Below are positions 17,935 to 25,125 of a stretch of DNA of 49,281 nucleotides, piece by piece. The stretch covers positions 1-49,281 of the forward strand of contig JAQXGX010000183.1 in NCBI GenBank assembly GCA_029006935.1, given 5' to 3'. Source of the DNA: Eggerthellales bacterium. Lineage in GTDB: Bacteria > Actinomycetota > Coriobacteriia > Coriobacteriales > Eggerthellaceae. A program made the translations under genes and the position numbers. How positions within the stretch are numbered: position 1 is the stretch's first letter; each line of letters opens with the position of its first letter. Under the pieces are notes generated by a model. The model saw only the letters and a program-made list of their open reading frames with translations, did no database searches and was not told the DNA's origin.

Positions 17935-18852
17935 ATGACCGTGAACGCCAAGACCATTGCTCATGACGAGTTCTTCTACGGGCACAAGGCCTGCGCCGGC
18001 TGCGGGGGATCTTTGGTGGTGCGCCAGGCCCTGAAGGTGCTGGGCCCCAAGACCGTGTGCGCCCTGCCGGCGGGCTGCATGAGCGCCGTGGGATTCAACT
18101 TCCCCCAGCTCTGCTTTGCCAACAACGCCATGATCACTCCCTTTGCCGCAACGGCTGCGGTGCTGGGAGGCATTCGCGCGGGCCTGTGTGCCCAGGGGCT
18201 CGATCCGCAGGAGTACCAGGTGGTGGGCTTTGCCGGTGACGGTGGCACGGCGGACATAGGACTGCAGGCCCTTTCCGGCGCCATCGACCGCGACGACGAC
18301 ATCATCTACATCTGCTACGACAACGAAGCCTACATGAACACCGGCATCCAGAAGTCCAGCCTGACCCCCTTTGGCGCCAAGACCACCACCACGCCGGCGG
18401 GCAGGAACGCCCATGGCTGCCTGACCAGCAAGAAGAACCTGTTCGAGGTGGTGGCGGCCCATGGCATCCCCTATGCCGCCACCGCCAGCATCGGCTACCT
18501 GAACGACTTCCTGCGCAAGGTGGAGAAGGCTTCTGCCATACGGGGGACCAAGTACATCCACGTGATCGCTCCCTGTCCTACCGGCTGGGGCCACGGGGTG
18601 GACCAGACCGTGGACATTGCCAAGGAAGTGGTGGACTGCGGCCTGTGGTACTTAGCCGAGTACGAAGGGGAGCAGGTGTGCGGGCGCACCGGGGGACGCT
18701 ATACCCTGAACCGCAACCCCAAGGAGTTTTCCAGCGTGGAGGACTACCTGCGCAGGCAGGCCCGCTTCCGCGCCCTGACTAGCGAAGAGGTGGCCCAGGT
18801 CGTTGCCGGTCGCGATCGCAAGTGGGAGCAGATGCGCCGGGATTGGAGCTAG
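17935..18852 (+). CDS. 2-oxoacid:ferredoxin oxidoreductase, beta (TPP-binding) subunit
   Basis: 305 residues. The TPP/Mg motif is GDGGTADIG (101-109) with CYDNEAYMNTG (127-137). Cys20, Cys23, Cys48 and Cys214 (in PCPTGW) match the four ligands of the proximal [4Fe-4S] cluster in this family. The ATG follows the alpha stop with no gap. It ends the operon: the next gene, 94 bp away, converges on it. Confidence 0.93.
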   Translation: MTVNAKTIAHDEFFYGHKACAGCGGSLVVRQALKVLGPKTVCALPAGCMSAVGFNFPQLCFANNAMITPFAATAAVLGGIRAGLCAQGLDPQEYQVVGFAGDGGTADIGLQALSGAIDRDDDIIYICYDNEAYMNTGIQKSSLTPFGAKTTTTPAGRNAHGCLTSKKNLFEVVAAHGIPYAATASIGYLNDFLRKVEKASAIRGTKYIHVIAPCPTGWGHGVDQTVDIAKEVVDCGLWYLAEYEGEQVCGRTGGRYTLNRNPKEFSSVEDYLRRQARFRALTSEEVAQVVAGRDRKWEQMRRDWS

Positions 18853-18946
18853 CGGGACCAAGGCGTACGCCAACGCTTCCGCTAGCTCGTGGAATCGGGC
18901 AAAAGCCGGCGCTTCCGTGACGTCGCAGCAGCGGGGCAAAAGCCGG

Positions 18947-19765
18947 CTAGCGCTTGCTCACCAGGGAGGGCAGCACCTCCTGCACCTCCGTCAGGTTCTT
19001 CCAGAACCGCTTGGGCATGAAGTGTGTCCTGAGCTCCGGGTTGTAACGGGCGTCGATGGATACGCTGCGGTAGAACAGCCGCCAGGCCTGCTGCATCTGC
19101 GCTTCCGTGCGCGCTTCGGTGGGAAGTCGCTCCAGGAACGCCTGGTCGTTTACGGAGGCCAGGTACCAGCCCGACCCGTCGTAGATGCCTGCCAGATGGT
19201 GGACTTCGTCGTAGATGATGAAGGCCTGGGTGTTGAAGCGCCCGGCGAAGTGGTCCATCACGAAGGGGACCAGGTTGCCCCGGGGGTTGCATTGGGCAAA
19301 CCACAGCCCTCCCTCCAGCTCCCTGAAGCGCACGAACTGGAGCAGTCGCTCCTTTTCCATGGCCAGGAAATGGCGCTCTGCCAGCATGGGCTCCACGGCG
19401 GGATGCATGACCTGCCGAAGGCAGCTTCGTCCCTCCTTCATGGCGTAGCGGATGAAGCGATACACCAAGGTGCCGGCATCGGGACGGTCGGAAGCGCTGA
19501 CCACCCGGCAGAGTTCGAATGCCCGGGTCCCCGCCTTTCGGCGCAGCCCCGCCTCTACCCGCTTTGCCAGCTGCACGTCGGTGGGTATGTCCCTGACCAG
19601 CTGTCCCAGCCGGGGTTGCAGTGCGTTCGATTGCAGCACGTCGGCGGGATCTTCGTGCAGGGCATAGGCTTGGAACACGGCGGTGAGCAGTCCTTCCAGG
19701 GTTCCGTCGAAGGCGTAGGCAAGGTCGCAGTAGGCTTCCGGGTCAATGTGAGCGCGGTTCGTCAT
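18947..19765 (-). CDS. DUF4130 / TIGR03915-type DNA metabolism protein
   Basis: 272 residues. The N-terminus carries the family signature AFDGTLEGLLTAVFQAY (18-34), and the C-terminal half the DUF4130 features (RELEGGLWFAQ, YDEVHHLAGIYD). The family is always found next to a radical SAM protein of the TIGR03916 type, as here: the two overlap by 4 bp (ATGA, 19762-19765). Both are annotated as probable DNA modification or repair proteins on the basis of motif and context; the reaction is not known to me. The ATG at 19765 is chosen because of this overlap. Confidence 0.85.
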   Translation of the reverse strand: MTNRAHIDPEAYCDLAYAFDGTLEGLLTAVFQAYALHEDPADVLQSNALQPRLGQLVRDIPTDVQLAKRVEAGLRRKAGTRAFELCRVVSASDRPDAGTLVYRFIRYAMKEGRSCLRQVMHPAVEPMLAERHFLAMEKERLLQFVRFRELEGGLWFAQCNPRGNLVPFVMDHFAGRFNTQAFIIYDEVHHLAGIYDGSGWYLASVNDQAFLERLPTEARTEAQMQQAWRLFYRSVSIDARYNPELRTHFMPKRFWKNLTEVQEVLPSLVSKR

Positions 19766-21123
19766 GCCAGCGCCTCCTGCAGCTCCCGCTTCCATCCGAA
19801 GCTTTGGTCGGCAAGGGAGTCGAACAGGCTCATCTGTCCAGGCAGGGGCTTGTCTGCCCGGCGTCCGTGACGACCTCCGTCTATGGGGGCTGCCAGATAG
19901 GGGCGGATGTCCTCCGGCCTCATGCGCACCCCGGCTCCCTGGTGCTTGCCGGCACAGGTAATGAAGAAGCGGGCGCGCTTGAAGGCAATGCCCAGCTTTC
20001 TCAGCTCGTCTTCCCGCAGGCAGCAGGTGCGTCTGGCCTGTACGATCTTCCTTGCCCCGGTCACCCCTATGCCTGGAACGCGCAGCAGCATCTCGTAGGG
20101 AGCGGCGTTTACCTCCACGGGGAACAAATCCAGATTGTTCAGGGCCCAGTTGGCCTTGGGGTCCACCTGCGTGTCCAGGAACGGATGCTCCTGGTCGATG
20201 ATCTCCCCCACGTCGAACTCGTAGAAGCGCAGAAGCCAGTCGGCCTGGTACAGGCGGTGCTCCCGGTCCAGCTGCACCGCATTCTGGGAGGGCAGGCGAT
20301 CGTCCTGGTTCACCGGCAGGTACGCGCTGAAGAACACCCGCTTCAGGGAAAAGGAGCGGTAGAGCGCAGCGGAAAGGTTTAGGATCTGGTAGTCGCTTTC
20401 CGGGGTGGCCCCTATGATCATCTGAGTGCTCTGCCCGGCGGGCACGAAGGCTCGCTCCTTTCTGGGAGGCCTTCGGGTGCTCATGTGGGTGGCCTTCTTG
20501 CGCACCAGGGCGCGGGTTTCCTTGTCCTCGGCAATGCCGTCCCTGATCTGGCGCATGGGAGACAGCACGCTGCTGCGGCTCTTTTCGGGCGCAAGCAGGG
20601 CAAGGCTTTGGCTGCTGGGCAGCTCCAGGTTCACGCTCATGCGGTCTGCCAGCAGTCCCAAGGTGCCTACCAGTTCCGGGGAAGCCCCTGGCACCGCCTT
20701 GGCGTGGATGTATCCGCGGAATCCGTATTCGCCGCGGAGCAGGGAAAGGGTGCGGATCATGAGCTCGGTGGTGTAGTCGGGGGTCTTGATCACTCCGGAG
20801 CTCAGGAACAGGCCCTCGATGCAGTTGCGCCTATAGAAGGCCATGGTCAGATCAGCCAGTTCCCGCGGGGTGAAGGCGGCTCGCGTGACCTGGTTGCTGC
20901 AGCGGTTCACGCAGTAGGCGCAGTCGTATACGCACACGTTGGTCATGAGCACCTTCAGCAGGGTCACGCAGCGCCCGTCCGGGGTGAAGCTGTGGCAGAT
21001 TCCCGCGCAGGTGGTGCTGCCCAGCATGCCCTTGGTTGCCTTGCGGTCGATGCCTGACGACGTGCAGGCCACATCGTATTTGGCGGCGTCTGCCAGCACC
21101 TCGAGTTTGTCCAGAAGATCCAT
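19762..21123 (-). CDS. Putative DNA modification/repair radical SAM protein (TIGR03916-like)
   Basis: 453 residues. The radical SAM cluster ligands are Cys64, Cys68 and Cys71 (NVCVYDCAYC). A helix-hairpin-helix DNA-binding element lies at 346-364 (LLRVPGIGVTGARKIVQAR). This combination marks a small family believed to act on DNA. The ATG at 21123 is picked from the conserved start; the frame runs on upstream through the promoter. A good sigma-70 promoter with a LexA-like box is centred 30-75 bp upstream, so damage-inducible expression is likely. The partner gene downstream overlaps by 4 bp. Confidence 0.87.
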   Translation of the reverse strand: MDLLDKLEVLADAAKYDVACTSSGIDRKATKGMLGSTTCAGICHSFTPDGRCVTLLKVLMTNVCVYDCAYCVNRCSNQVTRAAFTPRELADLTMAFYRRNCIEGLFLSSGVIKTPDYTTELMIRTLSLLRGEYGFRGYIHAKAVPGASPELVGTLGLLADRMSVNLELPSSQSLALLAPEKSRSSVLSPMRQIRDGIAEDKETRALVRKKATHMSTRRPPRKERAFVPAGQSTQMIIGATPESDYQILNLSAALYRSFSLKRVFFSAYLPVNQDDRLPSQNAVQLDREHRLYQADWLLRFYEFDVGEIIDQEHPFLDTQVDPKANWALNNLDLFPVEVNAAPYEMLLRVPGIGVTGARKIVQARRTCCLREDELRKLGIAFKRARFFITCAGKHQGAGVRMRPEDIRPYLAAPIDGGRHGRRADKPLPGQMSLFDSLADQSFGWKRELQEALA

Positions 21124-21154
21124 GGTCACCGCCAAATACGTACAACAGTTCGTG

Positions 21155-21198
21155 CGAATACCTGTTCGTATTGTACGTCCTGACGGCTGGCACGGCAA
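21155..21198 (-). promoter_or_regulatory. Sigma-70 promoter with LexA-like box for the radical SAM pair
   Basis: On the minus strand, TTGCCG (21198-21193) and TACAAT (21175-21170) are separated by 17 nt. Just downstream, where transcription should start, lies CGAACAGGTATTCG (21168-21155), one base from the CGAAC-N4-GTTCG SOS box of Gram-positive bacteria and actinobacteria. A wider 8-bp inverted repeat (ACGTACAA 21138-21145, TTGTACGT 21171-21178) brackets it, and a second, poorer box-like sequence lies at 21207-21220. Confidence 0.65.
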
Positions 21199-21379
21199 GG
21201 TAAAATCGAACAACTGTACCAAAAACGTTAGGGCAGGATGCTCCGATTTTCCCCAGGAAGGGAAGCTGCGCGGATGCGGCCGAGTCCGTCCGCTCCAAGC
21301 CTTTTCGCCAGCACTCCCCAGGTCATGCGGCTGTGCTACACTTTTCGTTAACTGTTTTCGTCCGCTAAGGAGTGGCCTG

Positions 21380-22282
21380 ATGAGCTTGCACGATCGCGAC
21401 GTTCTGTACGAGTACCTGCGCAGCATCCTGTACGACGAAGAGCCGCAGCAGCCCAACTTGAGCGAGCTTGATCCCGCCTATGCCAAGTTCGGCCGGGCGT
21501 TGCAGTTCCTTGACGCCTCCATCCAGGAAATGCGCTCCTATTCCGCCGACCTGGCGGAGGGGAACCTGAACGGGCCCAAGCCCCTGGAGGACAACGCCTT
21601 CACCCATAGCCTGCTGAAGCTGGAAGGCCAGCTGCGCAACGTCACCACCAAGGCGCAGCGGGCGGCGCGGGGCGACTACTCCCAGCACATGGACTTCATC
21701 CCGGAGTTTTCGGATGCCTTCAACAGCATCATGGACCAGATCGAGGAGCTGACCGAGCGGGCCAAGGCGTCCCAGGACAGCGCAAAGCGCGCCGGTCTGG
21801 AAATGAGCAGCCACGACTCCCTGACTGGCACCTACAACCGCCGCTACCTCATGGATCATCTGCGCACGTTCCAGCTGGCCGGATGGCCGGGCTCCCTGTG
21901 CATGGTGGACCTTGACGGGCTGGGGCAGGTGAACGACCAGTTCGGTCACGAGCAGGGCGATGAGTACCTGAAGCGCCTGGTAGAGCTCCTTTCCCGCAGC
22001 ATCCGCGGCTCGGACACCCTGGCCCGCTTCGGGGACGACGAGTTCTGCCTGATTCTTCCCAACTGCCCGACTGCCGTTGCCTGCACCAAGATGGAGGGCC
22101 TGCTGGAGCGCTTTGCCTCCGCGGAGTCCCCGTATGCCTGCAGCTTCAGCTTCGGCGTGGTGGAGCTGGGCGGCCCCAATGCCGACCGCTCCGTGGACGA
22201 CCTGGTGAAGATGGCCGAGCGGACCCTGTGGGACCACAAGCAGGCCAAGCGCCTGGCCCCGGCGGCCGCCCAGGGCGCGTAG
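21380..22282 (+). CDS. GGDEF domain protein with GDDEF active site
   Basis: 300 residues, no membrane segment. A helical N-terminal half (1-135) precedes a GGDEF domain: DSLTGTYNRRYL at 146-157, VDLDG near 176, and FGDDEF at 217-222, where the second glycine of GGDEF is Asp. An inhibitory-site RxxD (Arg209-Asp212) sits 5 residues before the motif. Normal GGDEF proteins make c-di-GMP from two GTP; the altered motif makes activity uncertain, and it may instead bind nucleotide as a sensor. The ATG at 21380 has AAGGAG upstream. No other c-di-GMP gene is visible nearby. Confidence 0.85.
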   Translation: MSLHDRDVLYEYLRSILYDEEPQQPNLSELDPAYAKFGRALQFLDASIQEMRSYSADLAEGNLNGPKPLEDNAFTHSLLKLEGQLRNVTTKAQRAARGDYSQHMDFIPEFSDAFNSIMDQIEELTERAKASQDSAKRAGLEMSSHDSLTGTYNRRYLMDHLRTFQLAGWPGSLCMVDLDGLGQVNDQFGHEQGDEYLKRLVELLSRSIRGSDTLARFGDDEFCLILPNCPTAVACTKMEGLLERFASAESPYACSFSFGVVELGGPNADRSVDDLVKMAERTLWDHKQAKRLAPAAAQGA

Positions 22283-22393
22283 CCCCTTTCGCAATCTGCC
22301 TTATTGGCCCGGCGGGGGATGACTGCGCTCTTCTTCGCCCTGTTGGTGCCGTACAATACCCCTACCAGCAACCGTATTCTGAAAGGTATGGAC

Positions 22394-23074
22394 ATGGAAG
22401 ACTACAAGCGCGAGTTCATCGAGTTCATGGTAGAAAGCAATGTGTTGAAGTTCGGGGACTTTACCCTGAAGAGCGGCCGGAAGAGCCCCTTCTTCATGAA
22501 CGCGGGCGCCTACGTCACCGGCGACCAGCTTCACCGCCTGGGCCTGTACTACGCCAAGGCCATCCACCAGAGCTTCGGCGATGACTTCGACGTGGTCTTC
22601 GGCCCCGCCTACAAGGGCATTCCCCTGAGCGTGGTCACCGCCATGGCCTACCACGAGCTGTACGGCAAGGAAATCCGCTACTGCTCCAATCGCAAGGAGG
22701 CCAAGGATCACGGCGAAGGCGGCAACCTGCTGGGCTATGCCCTGCAGGACGGCGACCGGGTGGTCATGGTGGAGGATGTGACCACCAGCGGCAAGTCCAT
22801 CGACGAAACGCATCCCATCATCACCGCTGCAGCGAACATCCAGATCAAGGGCCTGATGGTTTCCCTGAATCGCATGGAGGTTGGCAAGGGCGGCGTGAAG
22901 TGCGCTTGCGATGAGGTGAGCGAAAAGTACGGCTTCCCCACGGCCTCTATCGTCACCATGGCGGAGGTGGTGGAGTATCTGCACAACCGTCCGTGCCAGG
23001 GCAGGGTGGTTATTGACGACGCGATGAAGGAGGCCATCGACGCCTACTACCAGCAGTGGGGCGCCAAGGAATAA
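22394..23074 (+). CDS. pyrE: Orotate phosphoribosyltransferase
   Basis: 226 residues. Converts orotate and PRPP to orotidine monophosphate in pyrimidine synthesis. The PRPP motif VEDVTTSGKS lies at 126-135 and the mobile catalytic loop RKEAKDHGEGG at 100-110. ATG 22394 is preferred over the in-frame ATG at 22388 because GAAAGG (22381-22386) is 7 nt from the former and only 1 nt from the latter. It stands apart from other pyr genes. A TACAAT at 22351-22356 may be its -10 box. Confidence 0.93.
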   Translation: MEDYKREFIEFMVESNVLKFGDFTLKSGRKSPFFMNAGAYVTGDQLHRLGLYYAKAIHQSFGDDFDVVFGPAYKGIPLSVVTAMAYHELYGKEIRYCSNRKEAKDHGEGGNLLGYALQDGDRVVMVEDVTTSGKSIDETHPIITAAANIQIKGLMVSLNRMEVGKGGVKCACDEVSEKYGFPTASIVTMAEVVEYLHNRPCQGRVVIDDAMKEAIDAYYQQWGAKE

Positions 23075-23080
23075 TCCCGT

Positions 23081-23133
23081 TTGAACTGCGGAGGCTATAC
23101 GGTACAATTGCGTTGCGCATGGACTGCGCAACG
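23081..23133 (+). promoter_or_regulatory. tRNA promoter and 8-bp hairpin abutting the tRNA
   Basis: TTGAAC (23081-23086), 16 nt, TACAAT (23103-23108) makes a fair sigma-70 promoter. It is followed by a perfect 8-bp inverted repeat CGTTGCGC / GCGCAACG (23111-23118 and 23126-23133) that ends one base before the mature tRNA. The hairpin would form the 5' leader removed by RNase P, or be an operator. Confidence 0.6.
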
Positions 23134-23134
23134 T

Positions 23135-23209
23135 GCCGGCTTGGCTCAACGGTAGAGCAACTGATTTGTAATCAGTGGGTTGTGGGTTCGATTCCTATAG
23201 CCGGCACCA
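23135..23209 (+). tRNA. tRNA-Thr (UGU anticodon)
   Basis: Acceptor stem GCCGGCT (23135-23141) pairs with AGCCGGC (23199-23205); discriminator A; CCA is encoded (23207-23209). The D arm (GGCTCAACGGTAGAGC), the anticodon stem ACTGA/TCAGT with loop TTTGTAA (anticodon TGT) and the T arm with GGTTCGATTCC are all present. The anticodon reads ACA and, by wobble, ACG. Confidence 0.95.
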
Positions 23210-23221
23210 TGAGTGTTCTGA

Positions 23222-23249
23222 GGGGCTCGCGTTCGCGTGGGCCCCTTTT
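23222..23249 (+). terminator. Intrinsic terminator with UUCG tetraloop
   Basis: A 10-bp stem (23222-23231 with 23236-23245, two G-T pairs) closed by a TTCG loop and followed by TTTT, 12 nt after the tRNA. It ends the tRNA transcript just before the crcB ribosome binding site. Confidence 0.9.
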
Positions 23250-23266
23250 GCTGGAAGGGGACGGCC

Positions 23267-23656
23267 ATGTTGTCTGCTCTGTGCGTGGGCGCCGGGGGCT
23301 TTCTGGGCGCGGTGTTGCGCTATGTGCTGGGCTTGCTGCCTTGGCAGTCCGACTTTCCGCTGATCACCTTCTGCATCAACTTCGTGGGCGCCTTCCTTAT
23401 CGGCGCCATTGCTGAATTCGCGTTCCAGCGGGTCGACCAGTTCAATCCGCAGCTGATCCTGTTTCTGAAGACCGGCTTCTGCGGCGGCTTCACCACCTTC
23501 AGCACCTTTTCCCTGGAGACTCTGACCCTGTTGGACAAGGGCCGTTTTGTCATGGCCGGCGCCTATGCCTTCGGGAGCCTGGCGGTGTGCCTGGCAGGCG
23601 TGATGGCGGGCCGGGCCCTGGTGCGCATGTTCCTTGCAGCCCCCGCGGTTTCTTAG
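23267..23656 (+). CDS. crcB: CrcB/Fluc fluoride channel protein
   Basis: 129 residues, four membrane segments. Family motifs: GGFLGAVLRY (10-19), Asn38 in FCINFVGAF, and GFCGGFTTFSTF (70-81) with the fluoride-lining Phe residues. Works as an antiparallel dimer that lets fluoride leave the cell. A longer in-frame start exists at 23237, but it lies in the terminator; ATG 23267 has GGAAGGGG 6 nt upstream. Only one crcB copy is seen. I find no fluoride riboswitch in the short gap before it. Confidence 0.93.
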   Translation: MLSALCVGAGGFLGAVLRYVLGLLPWQSDFPLITFCINFVGAFLIGAIAEFAFQRVDQFNPQLILFLKTGFCGGFTTFSTFSLETLTLLDKGRFVMAGAYAFGSLAVCLAGVMAGRALVRMFLAAPAVS

Positions 23657-23899
23657 CTCTAGGTGCGCCGACGGTCGGGTAGGCTGGATTTCGCCCGAAT
23701 CGGGGCCCTGTTTTCGATTGTGAGGCTGAGGTCGCTGCTCCCTTTCGTCCCTTCAAGGGCATGGCTTGATGACCTGGGCAAACGCAAGCGGGCGAAATCG
23801 ACGTCGCCTCCAACGGGCCGAGCCAGCCGCACAATCGCAATCGGGATCCGGCACGGGCCTGAAGCGCATGGGTCGTGCAAGCGGATCTTGCTTGGGAAA

Positions 23900-24062
23900 T
23901 CGTTCGTACAACGAGTGAGTGCCATTGTGCGAACGATTCCCGATCGCCAAATCGTTCGCACAACGGGGGTTTTCGGGCGAAACAGCCCCGGACCTGCGTT
24001 GTACGAACGATTCGCGGCGGCCGTTTCGTTCGCACAACAAGCGGGTGCCATTGTGCGAACGA
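23900..24062. repeat. Palindromic repeat array, copy 2 (37-59-37)
   Basis: Three units at 23900-23936, 23952-24010 and 24026-24062, separated by exactly 15 nt each. The outer units have 14-nt arms and 9-nt loops. The middle unit has 14-nt arms and a 31-nt inner segment that itself holds short inverted repeats (GGGG...CCCC and TTTCG..CGAAA). Order, unit lengths and spacing equal those of array 3 within one base. Stems and gaps are nearly identical between the two arrays while the 9-nt loops differ. Confidence 0.9.
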
Positions 24063-24200
24063 TTTGCGGGACTCCGATTCAAGTCACCAGCCGTCGAGCC
24101 GCGGAGCCAGGCTGCAGGCCTGCGGCGTGGCCGAAACGCTCCCAACCTGCGCCTCTCTGCCGCAGCTTTCGCCCGAAACTCCGTTTGCCTACCGAATCAC

Positions 24201-24344
24201 TAGACAATAGGGGCCTCCTTGGTACAATGCCAAGCGAAAGCAAATAATCGGACGCACAGCGGCAAGGCGGAAGGCAACTCCCTGACTCCCTTTCCGCTGG
24301 TCCCACGGGGGGTGGGGCCGCTGGCGCCGAAGAAAGTAGGAATC
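24201..24344 (+). promoter_or_regulatory. sufC promoter and structured leader
   Basis: TAGACA (24201-24206), 16 nt, TACAAT (24223-24228) fits a sigma-70 promoter. The leader of about 110 nt contains two hairpins: 24267-24274 with 24289-24297, and 24299-24306 with 24312-24319. They could take part in regulation of the iron-sulfur genes; I recognise no known class. Confidence 0.5.
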
Positions 24345-25115
24345 ATGCTTGAACTCAAGAATCTGCGCTTTGATGTTCCGGCCGAAGATGGGAGACCTGC
24401 TAAGACCATCATCGACGACCTTTCCCTGACCATTGAAGACGATCGCTTCACCGTGATCACCGGCCCTAACGGCGGCGGCAAGTCCACCCTGGCAAAGCTC
24501 ATCATGGGCATGGAAATGCCCACCGGCGGCCAGATCCTGCTGGATGGGGAGGACATCACCCACATGTCCATCTCCGAGCGCGCCAAGAGGGGCATCGGCT
24601 ACGGCTTCCAGCAGCCGGCCCGCTTCAAGGGCATGAAGGTGAAGAAGCTGCTGGACATTGCCGCTGGTCGGAAGCTGCCCATGCTCGCTTGCAACGAGTA
24701 CCTTTCCAAGGTGGGCCTGTGCTCTGCCACGTGGCTGAGCCGCGAAGTGGACAAGAGCCTTTCCGGCGGCGAGGTCAAGCGCATCGAGATCGCCACCCTG
24801 CTGGCCCGCGACCCGAAGCTGGCCATCTACGATGAGCCGGAGGCGGGAATCGACCTGTGGAGCTTCGACCGCCTGACCGAAACCTTCCGCGACATCCACC
24901 AGGCCCGGGACGGCCGCTCCATCGTGATCATCAGCCACCAGGAGCGCATCATCCAGCTGGCCGACGAGGTCATAGTGCTGCGGGACGGCAAGATCAGCGC
25001 CACGGGCACGCCGGACCAGATCATGCCCCAGCTGGGCTTTGCCCGCAAGGGCACGGGCTGTCCGCTGACCGAGCCCACGGAACTGCACAACACCGTCATC
25101 CCCACGACCTGCTAA
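24345..25115 (+). CDS. sufC: Fe-S cluster assembly ATPase SufC
   Basis: 256 residues, ABC-type ATPase. Walker A GPNGGGKST (40-48), the Q-loop at YGFQQPARFKG (86-96), the signature LSGGEVKR (139-146), Walker B with DEPEAGID (163-170) and the switch histidine His198. It powers the SufB scaffold. The ATG at 24345 has GTAGGA upstream. It is paired only with one sufB-like gene; no sufS, sufU or sufD follows, as in the minimal SUF-like systems of anaerobes and archaea. Confidence 0.93.
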   Translation: MLELKNLRFDVPAEDGRPAKTIIDDLSLTIEDDRFTVITGPNGGGKSTLAKLIMGMEMPTGGQILLDGEDITHMSISERAKRGIGYGFQQPARFKGMKVKKLLDIAAGRKLPMLACNEYLSKVGLCSATWLSREVDKSLSGGEVKRIEIATLLARDPKLAIYDEPEAGIDLWSFDRLTETFRDIHQARDGRSIVIISHQERIIQLADEVIVLRDGKISATGTPDQIMPQLGFARKGTGCPLTEPTELHNTVIPTTC

Positions 25116-25125
25116 GGAGGCAACC

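Larger units (their letters stand above)
23657..24344. other. 688-bp intergenic region holding repeat array 2 and suf promoter
   Basis: No gene is recognised. It holds the palindrome array at 23900-24062, preceded at 23846-23899 by a stretch that matches the left flank of array 3, and then the promoter and leader of sufC. Bases 23657-23845 and 24063-24200 show nothing I can identify. Confidence 0.7.

Noticed and set aside
23210-23266. Fluoride riboswitch before crcB
   Set aside because: The gap is only 57 bp and is filled by the tRNA terminator and a ribosome binding site.
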